Source: an uncultured Acetobacteraceae bacterium
GTDB lineage: Bacteria; Pseudomonadota; Alphaproteobacteria; Acetobacterales; Acetobacteraceae
Reading direction: 5' to 3'
Assembly: GCA_903918315.1 (NCBI GenBank)
Contig: CAIXEA010000010.1
Location: forward strand, 1-64,000
Length of the DNA stretch: 64,000 bases
Under the pieces are notes generated by a model. It was given only the letters and a program-made list of their open reading frames with translations, was not told the DNA's origin and did no database searches. Positions 53,930-62,833 of the stretch are shown here, one piece after another. A program made the translations under genes and the position numbers. Every line of letters starts with the position of its first letter. The stretch's first letter is position 1.

Positions 53930-56257
53930 TCAGGCTACTCCCTGTTGCAGCGCCCGCCAGATGCGTTCGCTGGTGACTGGCATTTCAATGTCGGTGACGC
54001 CATGCGGCGCGAGTGCGTCCAGAATGGCGTTGACGATGACCGGGATCGCGCCAACAGTTCCAGCCTCGCCCGCACCCTTGGCCCCCAGTGGGTTGAGTGA
54101 TGTCGGTACCGGGTTGCTGACGATCTTGATGTCGCAGGTGGTATCGGCGCGGGGCATGGCATAATCCATGAAACTGCCTGACAGAAGCTGGCCGGAATCC
54201 GGATCATAGACGACCTGTTCCATCAGCGCCTGGCCGAGCCCCTGTGCCACCCCGCCATGAATCTGGCCCTTCAGGCCGATAGGGTTCATCACGGTACCGA
54301 CATCGTCGGAGACAGCGTAGCGCAGCACCGCGACCGCGCCCGTTTCGGGGTCGATCTCGACCTCGCAGACATGGCAGCCATTGGGGTAAGTGTCCTGTTT
54401 GGGGGTGAATGTGCCGGTTTCGTAAAGCCCCGGCTCCAGCCCTGGGGGCAGGCGGGCGGGTTGGAAGGCGGCCATGGCGACCGCCTTGATTGTTACGCCC
54501 TTATCGGTGCCCGCAACACCAAAAAAACCATCCTTGAATTCCAGATCGGCTTCCGCCGCTTCCAGCAAATGCGCCGCGATTTTGCGCGCTTTGACCAAAA
54601 TCTTTCCGGCTGCGACCGTCAGTGCGGAGCCGCCGATCACCGTCGACCGGGAGCCCATCGTTCCGATGCCGAAGGCCACCCGATCGGTGTCGCCGTCGAT
54701 GAACTGGACCTCATGCGGGTCGAGGCCGAGGCGGTCGTTGACAATCTGCTTATACATCGTCTCATGCCCTTGGCCCTGGTTCTTGGTGCCCATCAGGACC
54801 ATAGCGGAACCACCGGGGTTGAAGCGGATTTCAGCGAACTCCAACCCTGGGGAGGCCGCACGCTCAATCGCGTTCACAAGCCCAATGCCGCGCAAGCGCC
54901 CGCGCGACGCGGATTCGGCTTTGCGGGCTGGATAGCCATCCCAGTCTGACAAGGCCAGAGCCGCATCCATGCCGCGCTCGAACGCGCCGCAGTCGTAATT
55001 GACCCCAAACGGGTTGCGATACGGCATCGCGCTTTCCGGGATCAGGTTGCGCCGGCGCAGATCGACCCGGTCGATACCAAGCTGCGCCGCGGCCGTATCG
55101 ATCAGACGCTCGATGACATAAGTGGCTTCGGGCCGGCCCGCCCCGCGATACGGGGCCGTGGCGTTGCTGTTGGAGAATGCGACCTTCACATGCGTGTAGG
55201 CCGCCGGAATCGCATAGGTCCCGGCCAGTGTCGAAACATTGCTGAACGTGGACAGCAGATTGCGCTCCGCCGAGATGTAGGCCCCGACATTGCACAATGT
55301 ATCGACCCGCAAGCCAACAAAGCGTCCACCGGCGTCCAGCGCCAGCGTGGCGTCGGCGATATTGTCGCGGGCATGCTCGTCGGACTGAATGGCCTCACTT
55401 CGGGAACTGGTCCATTTCACCGGGCGCCCGAGGGCGCGGGCCGCGAACAATGTCAGCCGATGCTCGACATATTGCCAGCCCTTGGTGCCAAAGCCGCCGC
55501 CGACATCACCGGCGATGACGCGAATCTTGCTCTCGGGGACCTTGAAAATATTGCGGGCCAAAGCGTCGCGGACGCGGTGTGGATATTGCACATCAGCATA
55601 AAGCGTATAACGTTCCTCACCGGCATCATAAGTCGCGATGGCGCCGCGCGTTTCCATGAACTGCGCATACACGCGGGAGATGACGATGCGCTGCTTCACC
55701 ACATGCGCCGCGCCGGCGATCGCCGCTTCGGTCGCGGCACGGTTCCCCTGTTCGAAGATGTGCGACAGATTGCCGGGGCAGTCAGCCCAGACGGCCGGCG
55801 CATCGGGGTCCAAAATCCGCGCCGTTTCGGTGACCGACGGCAGCGGCTCGTATTCCACCGCTACCAGCTCCGCCGCGTCACGCGCTTGGGTCAGGGTCTC
55901 GGCCACGATCATCGCCACGGGATCCCCGACATAGCGCACGAAGCCCCGCGCCAGGCCGGGATGCGGCACGTAAAAGAGCGGCGAGCCATCCGGGCGTTTG
56001 CGTGGCAGCGCCACCCGCATCGTGCCCAGGCCGGCCGCTGCCAGATCGGCTTCCGTGAACACCGCCAACACGCCAGGTGCCGCCAGGGCCGCGCTGGTGT
56101 TGATCGCGACGATCCGCGCATGCGCGTGCGGGCTGCGCAGCATGGTCGCATGCGCCTGTCCCGGCAGGTTCACGTCGTTGATGAAGCGCCCCTGGCCGCG
56201 CAGTAAACGGGGATCCTCAAACCGGGACACCGGTTGGCCGATACCGTACTGACCCAT
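53930..56257 (-). CDS. Molybdopterin-binding large subunit, xanthine dehydrogenase/CoxL family
   Basis: The 775-aa protein has an N-terminal aldehyde oxidase a/b-hammerhead region (GQPVSRFEDPRLLRGQGRFINDVNLPG) and molybdopterin regions with GDVGGGFGTKGW. The active-site loop reads PYRGAGRPEA near residue 367, the form II CoxL-like motif rather than the CO-oxidising AYxCSFR. GAKGAGEAGTVGAIPV near the end carries the catalytic Glu. No FAD or 2Fe-2S subunit gene is adjacent. ATG 56257 has GGAG upstream; an earlier in-frame start adds non-family residues. Confidence 0.92.
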   Translation of the reverse strand: MGQYGIGQPVSRFEDPRLLRGQGRFINDVNLPGQAHATMLRSPHAHARIVAINTSAALAAPGVLAVFTEADLAAAGLGTMRVALPRKRPDGSPLFYVPHPGLARGFVRYVGDPVAMIVAETLTQARDAAELVAVEYEPLPSVTETARILDPDAPAVWADCPGNLSHIFEQGNRAATEAAIAGAAHVVKQRIVISRVYAQFMETRGAIATYDAGEERYTLYADVQYPHRVRDALARNIFKVPESKIRVIAGDVGGGFGTKGWQYVEHRLTLFAARALGRPVKWTSSRSEAIQSDEHARDNIADATLALDAGGRFVGLRVDTLCNVGAYISAERNLLSTFSNVSTLAGTYAIPAAYTHVKVAFSNSNATAPYRGAGRPEATYVIERLIDTAAAQLGIDRVDLRRRNLIPESAMPYRNPFGVNYDCGAFERGMDAALALSDWDGYPARKAESASRGRLRGIGLVNAIERAASPGLEFAEIRFNPGGSAMVLMGTKNQGQGHETMYKQIVNDRLGLDPHEVQFIDGDTDRVAFGIGTMGSRSTVIGGSALTVAAGKILVKARKIAAHLLEAAEADLEFKDGFFGVAGTDKGVTIKAVAMAAFQPARLPPGLEPGLYETGTFTPKQDTYPNGCHVCEVEIDPETGAVAVLRYAVSDDVGTVMNPIGLKGQIHGGVAQGLGQALMEQVVYDPDSGQLLSGSFMDYAMPRADTTCDIKIVSNPVPTSLNPLGAKGAGEAGTVGAIPVIVNAILDALAPHGVTDIEMPVTSERIWRALQQGVA

Positions 56258-56384
56258 GGGGGCTCTCTCCTGCGCTGTGAATCGCCGCGTAGTTGACCAC
56301 GGACCGGCGCTGGCGTCGATCATAGCGGCACGCGGTTGCAGCGATGGCAGCGGGATGCTCCGCATCAGGCGATGGCGCCGGATA

Positions 56385-56426
56385 TTGATGTGAATCAACG
56401 CAATATCGTTGAGTTCATCATATATT
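56385..56426 (+). promoter_or_regulatory. FNR/FixK box with matched -10
   Basis: TTGATGTGAATCAA (56385-56398) is a perfect TTGAT-N4-ATCAA FNR/Anr/FixK site. TATATT at 56421-56426 sits where a -10 should be if the box is centred near -41.5. That is a class II activated promoter for the pal-like gene starting at 56458, implying induction under low oxygen. Confidence 0.75.
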
Positions 56427-56457
56427 CCAGGCGGTTTCCGGAAGAGGGTTTTGTGCC

Positions 56458-56952
56458 ATGTCCATGTTCAGGCGAACCATTGCCATCGGCCCGTTGGTCG
56501 TTGGGGCGGCGTTGCTCGCGGGATGTGCGGCGACTCCGCAGGCCCCCGTCGGTCCCGTGGCAGACGGGGTCAGACCCGGTAGTCAGGAAGACCTTGTCCA
56601 AAACGTAGGGGACCGAATCTTCTTCGATTTCGATCGGGCCGATCTGAGGGGCACGGGGGCCCGGGTCGCCAACAACATGGCGACGCTCGATCGGCAGTCG
56701 GCCTGGTTAGCGAAATTCGCCCAGAACAATGTCCAGATCGCGGGGAATTGCGATGAACGAGGGACGGAGGAATATAACCTCGCGCTGGGTCAACGCCGCG
56801 CCTTCACGATGCGAAATTACATCGTAGGCAAAGGCATCGCCGGCACTCGGATCACGACGATCAGCTTCGGAAAGGAGCGCCCGACGGCATTGGGTTCGAA
56901 TGAAGACGCCTGGTCTCAGAACCGGAACGCGATCATGGCACTGAGAGAATGA
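56458..56952 (+). CDS. OmpA/Pal-family lipoprotein
   Basis: The 164-aa lipoprotein has a lipobox (GAALLAGC, Cys23) and a C-terminal OmpA-like peptidoglycan-binding domain. Its segments are IFFDFDRADLRGTGARVANNMATLDRQ and IAGNCDERGTEEYNLALGQRRAFTMRNYIV, ending in SQNRNAIMALRE. This matches Pal, but tolQRAB are not nearby and a cytochrome gene follows with overlap. It may be a second Pal-type protein under oxygen control rather than the housekeeping copy. Confidence 0.88.
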   Translation: MSMFRRTIAIGPLVVGAALLAGCAATPQAPVGPVADGVRPGSQEDLVQNVGDRIFFDFDRADLRGTGARVANNMATLDRQSAWLAKFAQNNVQIAGNCDERGTEEYNLALGQRRAFTMRNYIVGKGIAGTRITTISFGKERPTALGSNEDAWSQNRNAIMALRE

Positions 56953-57302
56953 TGGGCGCGTTCACGACGGTCGCACCTTGGTGCCGGGTGTTGGCTGTGG
57001 CCGTGTTTGCCGTCATGGCGTCGCCACTCTCGGCAGCGGGCCCGGGCGACGCCGAGGCTGGCCGCCGCATCGCGGAGGCGTGGTGTGCCAATTGTCATCT
57101 GGTCGGTGCCGGGCAAACGACCGCTACCAGTAACGGCGCACCAACCTTTCCGGCGATCGCGGGCAGCGTCGCGATGACGCAACCCAAACTCAAAGCGGTC
57201 CTGCAGACCGCGCATCAGCGGATGCCGGATCTGCACCTGAGCGGGACGAATATCGACGACGTGATTGCTTATATCGCCTCGTTGCGTCCGCCCCGTCGCT
57301 GA
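56949..57302 (+). CDS. Small periplasmic c-type cytochrome
   Basis: The 117-aa product has a signal peptide (VLAVAVFAVMASPLSAAG), one heme site CANCH in RIAEAWCANCHLVGAG and the distal Met probably in AHQRMPDLHLSG. It resembles class I cytochrome c of about 10 kDa. The start overlaps the pal-like stop, so the two share the FNR/FixK promoter. It probably carries electrons in a low-oxygen respiratory branch. The partner complex is not in the window. Confidence 0.88.
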   Translation: MMGAFTTVAPWCRVLAVAVFAVMASPLSAAGPGDAEAGRRIAEAWCANCHLVGAGQTTATSNGAPTFPAIAGSVAMTQPKLKAVLQTAHQRMPDLHLSGTNIDDVIAYIASLRPPRR

Positions 57303-57332
57303 ACCGGGCAGGACGCCCCGTGGCTGGGTCTT

Positions 57333-58895
57333 TCACACGCGTGCCGCCGTGGCCCGGCGGCGGCGCGTCAGGCCCAGCCCGCCCAGCGCGACCGAGATCA
57401 GCGCGATGGATGCGGGTTCCGGTGCCGGGGCGAACGAGACGCCACGGATATCGGTCCCTGACGCGGCGGTGTAAAGCGTGGTAAAGGTTTCGCTGGCCGC
57501 CTGGGTGATCGTGGAGAAAGCCAGCGTATCGGTGATCTCGTAAAGGTAGCTGGTCGATAGCTCATTCAGACCATAGCTCGTCGCGAATAGCTCGACCTGG
57601 CCACCAACAACCTGGCCGGTCAGGCCGAACAGGCCCGTCACACCCGGTGCTGTCGGTGTCGCGGCATTGGCCGTCGCGTTGTTCACGAGGTTGAGCCCAC
57701 TGACCAGATCGTAGTCGAGCGTCCAGACACCGCCGATGAGCGACCATTTCTGCAATCCGCCTTCACCCAGACCCGCGGCCCCGGCTGAACCATTCTTCGG
57801 CGCGCCACTATCGGCCACATACATCGTGTTCGCGTCGGCGAAGAAGAACTGCTCAGGGCTCAAATAAACGAATTTGCCGATGCGGCTGTTGTTGACGCCG
57901 TTCGCCAACCCGGCCGTCAAATTGATCGAGCCTGTGTTACCGCCAAGGCTGCTGCCGGTGCCTGATGCTGTCGGATTGATGAGCCGCGTGCCAACAAGGC
58001 CCGCCGCCGATGTCGGCAAGCCGCCCGCCGCATTGGTGAGCGAGCGGATGTCCGTGGTGTCGTTGGGTGTCCCTGCGGCCTTCACATCGCGCGAAACGGT
58101 CAGCACGTTACCGCTACCGGTGTTGACGATTTCAGCCACCCGGGCCTCTGTGCCATAGGTCGCTGACGCGGTACCGTTCGGGTTACCCCCGGGGATGGTT
58201 GTGCTGGCAGTGATCGCGGTTGCCGTTGTGGCCCCTTTCGTCGCGTAAAACACACCACCTGTACCGTCACCCGTCACGCCCTGACCGGTGATATAGAACG
58301 ACGATCCGTCGACGGTCGCCGCGCTGCGCGGATTGTTGGTGTTGAACACGCCGGTCAGTGCCGTCGTGGTGTCCACGGTGGCGCTGGCATTGATCAACGC
58401 CACGACGCGCGGCACGACGGTGTTGGTGCCATTCGCCACACTGATGCTCTGACCGAGCGCGGCATTGCCATAGGTTGCCAATGCGGCGCTGTTGAACACA
58501 TTGGCGTTCACGCCATAGCCCATCATGGTCAGGTATTGACCGTTCCCGGACAGCTGCAAAATCCCTTCGGAAGCGGAGCCGTACTCCCCCGAAATCGCGG
58601 CGTTCGCGCCGTTGGCGGTCTGGGGCAGGGTCAACGTTCCGGCAGCGGCAGCCACCGTGCCCGCACCGTTCAACTGGAATTGCATCAACGTGATCGGCGA
58701 AGCCGTATCCAGTCCGCCGCTGGCGCTGCTGCACGCAGAGGAACCAGCCGAACATGTAACCGTGCTGATGACCAGATCACCGGCGGTGAAGTTTGTCAGG
58801 GCGGAGGCTGAACCCGGCAGCGCTGCGCTGAGACCCAGCAGCCCGGCCGTCAAGGACAGCAAGGGATGGCGACAAATGAGATCGGATCGGGCCAT
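57333..58895 (-). CDS. PEP-CTERM sorted surface protein
   Basis: The 520-aa exported protein has a signal peptide (LLSLTAGLLGLSAALPGSASA) and a long Ser/Thr/Gly/Asn-rich beta-type region with ILQLSGNGQYLTMMGYG, VYLSPEQFFFADANTMYVADSG and related propeller-like text. The C-terminus is a textbook PEP-CTERM: PEPASIALISVALGGLGLTRRRR. Such proteins are processed by exosortase/EpsH and linked to exopolysaccharide. No exosortase gene is in the window. It is AT-richer in its upstream region than its neighbours. Confidence 0.85.
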   Translation of the reverse strand: MARSDLICRHPLLSLTAGLLGLSAALPGSASALTNFTAGDLVISTVTCSAGSSACSSASGGLDTASPITLMQFQLNGAGTVAAAAGTLTLPQTANGANAAISGEYGSASEGILQLSGNGQYLTMMGYGVNANVFNSAALATYGNAALGQSISVANGTNTVVPRVVALINASATVDTTTALTGVFNTNNPRSAATVDGSSFYITGQGVTGDGTGGVFYATKGATTATAITASTTIPGGNPNGTASATYGTEARVAEIVNTGSGNVLTVSRDVKAAGTPNDTTDIRSLTNAAGGLPTSAAGLVGTRLINPTASGTGSSLGGNTGSINLTAGLANGVNNSRIGKFVYLSPEQFFFADANTMYVADSGAPKNGSAGAAGLGEGGLQKWSLIGGVWTLDYDLVSGLNLVNNATANAATPTAPGVTGLFGLTGQVVGGQVELFATSYGLNELSTSYLYEITDTLAFSTITQAASETFTTLYTAASGTDIRGVSFAPAPEPASIALISVALGGLGLTRRRRATAARV

Positions 58896-58977
58896 GACAT
58901 ATTCCTGAACGCGGGCGGTGATCACCGCAGGGTGTAACAGGTGCCCAGGCCCTGTCGTATGACAGTTCCATGACGGA

Positions 58978-58983
58978 ATTATA
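58978..58983 (-). promoter_or_regulatory. TATAAT -10 upstream of the PEP-CTERM gene
   Basis: A perfect TATAAT on the minus strand lies in an AT-rich island (58970-59010), about 80 nt upstream of the start codon. No good -35 is visible at 17 bp. Activator dependence or another sigma factor is possible. Confidence 0.45.
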
Positions 58984-59057
58984 GAATTCGAAATAAATAT
59001 GTATCGATTAGAAACCGAATCTGGCCGGGCAGGATCGCATCCCAATGTACCCGTAGA

Positions 59058-59804
59058 TCAGCCAGCCCGCTGTAATTTCCGATCGATCGCAAGCATGGCG
59101 AGGTTGACCGATGCGGCAAAGATGATGAGTAACAGGGTCAGGGCCATGATCTCATGTACGTGGTTTAGCCCGATGGCATTCATCAGAAGGAAGCCGATCC
59201 CATTCCTGGATCCGAACATTTCGCTCAGTAGAACGCCCAGCATCGTCGCGGCGAAACCGATACGAAGTCCGGAGAAAACTTCCGGAAGGGCGGCCGGAAG
59301 CGCGACCCGCCAGATCGTCTGCGGCAGCGTCAGCCGCATGGTGCGGGCGGCCCGCAGGTAGATCGGACGGATCGTCCGCACCGCATTCATGGTGAACAAA
59401 ATAATCGGCAGGATGCCGTGCATCACCGCGAACACCACCACCGAGGTCAGGCCGATACCGCAGACCATCAGCACCACCGGGTAAAAGACGATTTTCGGGA
59501 CTGCATAGAACCCCATGATGATCGGCTCCATTACCTCCCGCATCAGGCGGTTCAGGCCCAGGATCGTACCGATCAGGAGGCCGAACAGGACTTCGATGGC
59601 CAGTGCGAGGCCGAGCGCGCGCGCGCTGCTGACGACATGCGGCCAGAACTCACGATCGCCCAGCAGGATGATGGCATTGCGAATCGTGCCCAAGGGTGGC
59701 GCCAGTGCCAAGGGGCCCACGAGCATCGATACAATCTGCCAAACGCAAACCGCCAGGAACAAAAGCAACACCGTATCGGTGGTGCGTTGTGGCACCACGG
59801 TCAT
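59058..59804 (-). CDS. ABC transporter permease, NitT/TauT type
   Basis: The 248-aa permease has about six hydrophobic segments and the BPD_transp_1 EAA-loop region AARTMRLTLPQTIWRVALPAALPEVFSGLRIG. The start at 59804 overlaps the upstream permease stop (ATGA). These systems import nitrate, taurine, sulfonates, pyrimidine precursors or organic acids. No ATPase or binding protein is adjacent. The upstream tartrate dehydratase-like gene suggests an organic acid substrate. Confidence 0.88.
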   Translation of the reverse strand: MTVVPQRTTDTVLLLFLAVCVWQIVSMLVGPLALAPPLGTIRNAIILLGDREFWPHVVSSARALGLALAIEVLFGLLIGTILGLNRLMREVMEPIIMGFYAVPKIVFYPVVLMVCGIGLTSVVVFAVMHGILPIILFTMNAVRTIRPIYLRAARTMRLTLPQTIWRVALPAALPEVFSGLRIGFAATMLGVLLSEMFGSRNGIGFLLMNAIGLNHVHEIMALTLLLIIFAASVNLAMLAIDRKLQRAG

Positions 59805-60553
59805 GACTGGCCGCGCCGACGCAGCAGGCGACGCTCCCAATTCAGCAGCGCGGCGTTGACGCTGGCGACCACGATCACCACCAGCAGGATCAGCCCGTAC
59901 ATCCGTTCATTATCAAAGCCGTTGAAGGCATAGGCGATCTGATAGCCGACGCCGCTGCCGGACAGGATAAACTCCGCCCCCAGCACGCCCACGAAAGAAT
60001 AAGCGATGGCGAGTTTAACGCCGCCGAACAAATAGGGTGCCGCGGCTGGCAGCACGATGCGGGCGATGGTCGCGGCCCCGCCCATGCGATAAACCCGCGC
60101 CGCCCGGAACAGGACCGATGGCACGCGGTCCAGCCCGGTCATGGTGCTGGTCATCATGGCGATGACGGCGAACATGAAGCCGATGACGACGATGGGGATA
60201 CGATTGAGCCCAAAGAGCACGATGAACATCGGGTAGAAGATGAACGTTGGGATGGCATAATACGTCGCGAGGATCGGATCGAGCGCCACCCGCGCCCGCG
60301 GCCAGGACCGCAGAGCACAACCGAGCAGGAAACCCACGATGATCGCGCCACAGGCGGCGCCGGCGATGCCACCGAGCGTCGTCACGATCTCCCGTCGCAT
60401 CTCGGGGGAGCCCAGTGCCGCGGTCAGCCCGCGCACCATCACCGTGGGCGGCACCATGGTCAGTTGAGTGATCGCGCCCAGGCGGCAGGCGGCCTCCAGC
60501 GCCAGCAGGCAGACCGCCATCCCCGCGAGCCTGATGCCAACCGCGACGTTCAT
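59801..60553 (-). CDS. ABC transporter permease, NitT/TauT type
   Basis: The 250-aa permease has the EAA loop in ARVYRMGGAATIARIVLPAAAPYLFGGVKLAIAYSFVGVLGAEFI. It pairs with the downstream permease through a 4-nt overlap, indicating a heterodimeric membrane unit. It lies 9 nt after the tartrate dehydratase-like gene, so the three are co-transcribed. The ATPase and periplasmic component must be encoded elsewhere. Confidence 0.88.
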   Translation of the reverse strand: MNVAVGIRLAGMAVCLLALEAACRLGAITQLTMVPPTVMVRGLTAALGSPEMRREIVTTLGGIAGAACGAIIVGFLLGCALRSWPRARVALDPILATYYAIPTFIFYPMFIVLFGLNRIPIVVIGFMFAVIAMMTSTMTGLDRVPSVLFRAARVYRMGGAATIARIVLPAAAPYLFGGVKLAIAYSFVGVLGAEFILSGSGVGYQIAYAFNGFDNERMYGLILLVVIVVASVNAALLNWERRLLRRRGQS

Positions 60554-60562
60554 GCCGTGGGC

Positions 60563-61732
60563 TTAGGATGCGAGTTCATGCATTTCGCGGTACAGGTCGG
60601 CTTTCCCCTCGAACCCGATTCCCGGCAGATCGGGGAGGGTGACGATACTGTTCTCCACCCGCGTACCATCCGGGAAGCCGCCATAAGGCTGGAACACATC
60701 GGGATAGCTCTCATTGCCACCCAGCCCAAGACCGGCCGCGATGTTGAGCGACATCTGATGGCCGCCATGCGGGATGCAGCGCTTCCACGACCAGCCCGCA
60801 TCCTTCAGCATCGCCAGCGTGCGCTGATATTCGCAAAGACCGTATGACAGGGCGCAATCGAATTGCAGCCAGTCGCGATCGGGGCGCATGCCGCCATGGC
60901 GAATGAGGTTGCGGGCGTCCTGGTGGCTGAACAGGTTTTCGCCGGTTGCCATCGGACCGGGGTAAAATTCCGCCAGGGCCGCCTGAAGCTGATAGTCCAG
61001 CGGGTCGCCGGCTTCCTCGTACCAGAACAACGGGTAGTCCCGCAGCATTTTCGCATAAGCGATGGCGGTCTCCAGATCGAAGCGGCCATTGGCGTCGACG
61101 GCGAGCTGAGCTTTGCCATCCAGCTCGGTCAGGACCGCTTCGAGCCGGCGGCGATCCTCAGCCAGGCTTTCGCCGCCGATTTTCATCTTCACCACTGTGT
61201 AGCCGCGGTCGAGGTAGCTGCGCATTTCACCGCGCAGGGCGGAGTCATCCTTGCCGGGATAATAATAGCCGCCGGCGGCGTAGACAAAGATCCTCGGGTC
61301 CGCTTCGACACCATGGCGCTCGGCCAGCAGGCGGAAGAGCGGTTTGCCGGCGATTTTGGCCACGGCGTCCCAGACCGCCATGTCGATCGTCCCCACCGCG
61401 ACGGACCGATCGCCATGCCCGCCAGGCTTTTCATTGGTCATCATCGCGCGCCAGACCCGGTCGGGGTCCAGATTCTCCCCGGTTGGGTCGAGAAGCGCGG
61501 TGGGGTCCGCTTCCAGAATCCGCGGTGCGAACCGTTCCCGGATCAGGCCACCCTGGCCGTAGCGGCCATTGGAGTTGAAGCCATACCCGACCACGCGTTT
61601 GCCGTCCCGCTCCACATTGGTGACGACAGCGACAAGGCTCGAGGTCATCTTGCTGAAGTCGATATACGCATTGCGAATGGGCGAACTGATCGGCTTGGTG
61701 ACCTCGCGCACGTCGAGAATGCGGATGGGCAT
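60563..61732 (-). CDS. Enolase-superfamily dehydratase, D-tartrate dehydratase-like
   Basis: The 389-aa protein begins IRILDVREVTKPISSPIRNAYIDFSKM, as in Bradyrhizobium D-tartrate dehydratase, which has the same length. The catalytic Lys region is YTVVKMKIGG, the metal ligands lie in LAVDANGRFD, WYEEAGDPLD and ATGENLFS, and the catalytic His is in CIPHGGHQMSLNIAAGLGLGG. AGGAG precedes the ATG. It heads a unit with two permeases and follows an IclR regulator on the same strand. Substrate is inferred by similarity only. Confidence 0.85.
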   Translation of the reverse strand: MPIRILDVREVTKPISSPIRNAYIDFSKMTSSLVAVVTNVERDGKRVVGYGFNSNGRYGQGGLIRERFAPRILEADPTALLDPTGENLDPDRVWRAMMTNEKPGGHGDRSVAVGTIDMAVWDAVAKIAGKPLFRLLAERHGVEADPRIFVYAAGGYYYPGKDDSALRGEMRSYLDRGYTVVKMKIGGESLAEDRRRLEAVLTELDGKAQLAVDANGRFDLETAIAYAKMLRDYPLFWYEEAGDPLDYQLQAALAEFYPGPMATGENLFSHQDARNLIRHGGMRPDRDWLQFDCALSYGLCEYQRTLAMLKDAGWSWKRCIPHGGHQMSLNIAAGLGLGGNESYPDVFQPYGGFPDGTRVENSIVTLPDLPGIGFEGKADLYREMHELAS

Positions 61733-61792
61733 GGCGGGGCTCCTGCTATGTGGGTGATATCCCCCCTAGCCGGGCAAGGTGATGCCGGGCAA

Positions 61793-61820
61793 GCCCCGGG
61801 CTGTCGGCACAGCCCGGGGC
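61793..61820 (-). terminator. Perfect 12-bp hairpin after the IclR gene
   Basis: GCCCCGGGCTGT and ACAGCCCGGGGC form a perfect stem with a four-base loop (CGGC), 26 nt past the IclR stop and before the dehydratase gene. No U-run follows, so it may be a rho-aided or weak terminator. Confidence 0.6.
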
Positions 61821-61846
61821 CAGCAGCCCCACTCACATGACCAGGC

Positions 61847-62833
61847 TCAGGCGCGCGGCCGGCTGGCAGGTGTGCTTGTGCGCAAGCTCATCGCCGAGGC
61901 GGCGGGGAAGCCGGGGTCAGCCTGCTTGCGAGGCACCGGGCCGGTGACCACCAGCGGCTCGGACCGCGTATGGCCGAGCGCATGACTCAGCTTGGCGGCG
62001 GCATCCTGCACGATTGACACCAGCGCGCGCGGCCGCGGTGGACGCATGCGCATCGTCGGCGCGCTGACGAAGATCACCGCGATGACCTGCCCGGACGCGT
62101 CCCTGACGGGAGCGGCGACGCTCACCGCGCCAGGCACGACCTCATCGGACGAGATAAGATAGCCCCGGGCCCGGATGCGCTGCAGATCGGCGGCAATCCA
62201 GGTTGCGTCCGTGCGGGTGGCGGGGGTGAAGCGTTGCAGGCGTTGGGTCAGGATCTGAGTCTGGACCGCTTCCGGGGCATAGGCCAGAAGCAGCCGGCTG
62301 ACGCCCGCGTGCAGCGTGCCGCGATGCCCCACGTCTGAATAAACGCGCAGGGCGGGGTCGATCTGGAACAAGGCCACGGTTTCGCTGGCCATGCCGTCAC
62401 GCACACGGATGTAGGCATTCTCGCCGGCGGCGGTGGCCAGGGCGGCCAGAAACGGCTTCGCGGTTTCGGCAAGGGCACTTTGTTCGCTGGCGGCCTGGGC
62501 AAAGGCGTTCCATCGCGTCCCGACGCGCCAGATGCCGGTGGCGTCGTCACCGACGACAAAGCCGCGCCCTTGCAACAGGCGCAGGAGGCGGGCCGCGGTG
62601 ACCGGGGCGCAGCCGGTGGTCTTGGCCAGGTCCGGCAAAGCGGTGGGGCCATCCTGGGCGAGGTGTTCGAGCAGATCGAGTGCCCGCTCGAGCGGGGCCA
62701 GGCTCGCTTCGCGGGGCGGTTCGGGTGCCTTGACCGGGGCGGCGGGCGGGCTCGGCGCGGCGCGGTGACCAAATTTTGGTGCGGGCTTGAGCCGGCTTTT
62801 GAGCGGTGTGTGCTTCTCGGACGCCATGTTCAT
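61847..62833 (-). CDS. IclR-family transcriptional regulator
   Basis: The 328-aa regulator has an N-terminal Pro/Ala-rich tail, then a winged helix (ALDLLEHLAQDGPTALPDLAKTTGCAPVTAARLLRLLQGRGFVV). The effector domain includes GTLHAGVSRLLLAYAP, RARGYLISSDEVVPGAVSVAAPVRDASGQVIAVIFVSAP. The long N- and C-terminal tails are unusual for the family. An ATG at 62827 is an alternative start. It likely controls the adjacent dehydratase-permease unit. Confidence 0.88.
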   Translation of the reverse strand: MNMASEKHTPLKSRLKPAPKFGHRAAPSPPAAPVKAPEPPREASLAPLERALDLLEHLAQDGPTALPDLAKTTGCAPVTAARLLRLLQGRGFVVGDDATGIWRVGTRWNAFAQAASEQSALAETAKPFLAALATAAGENAYIRVRDGMASETVALFQIDPALRVYSDVGHRGTLHAGVSRLLLAYAPEAVQTQILTQRLQRFTPATRTDATWIAADLQRIRARGYLISSDEVVPGAVSVAAPVRDASGQVIAVIFVSAPTMRMRPPRPRALVSIVQDAAAKLSHALGHTRSEPLVVTGPVPRKQADPGFPAASAMSLRTSTPASRPRA

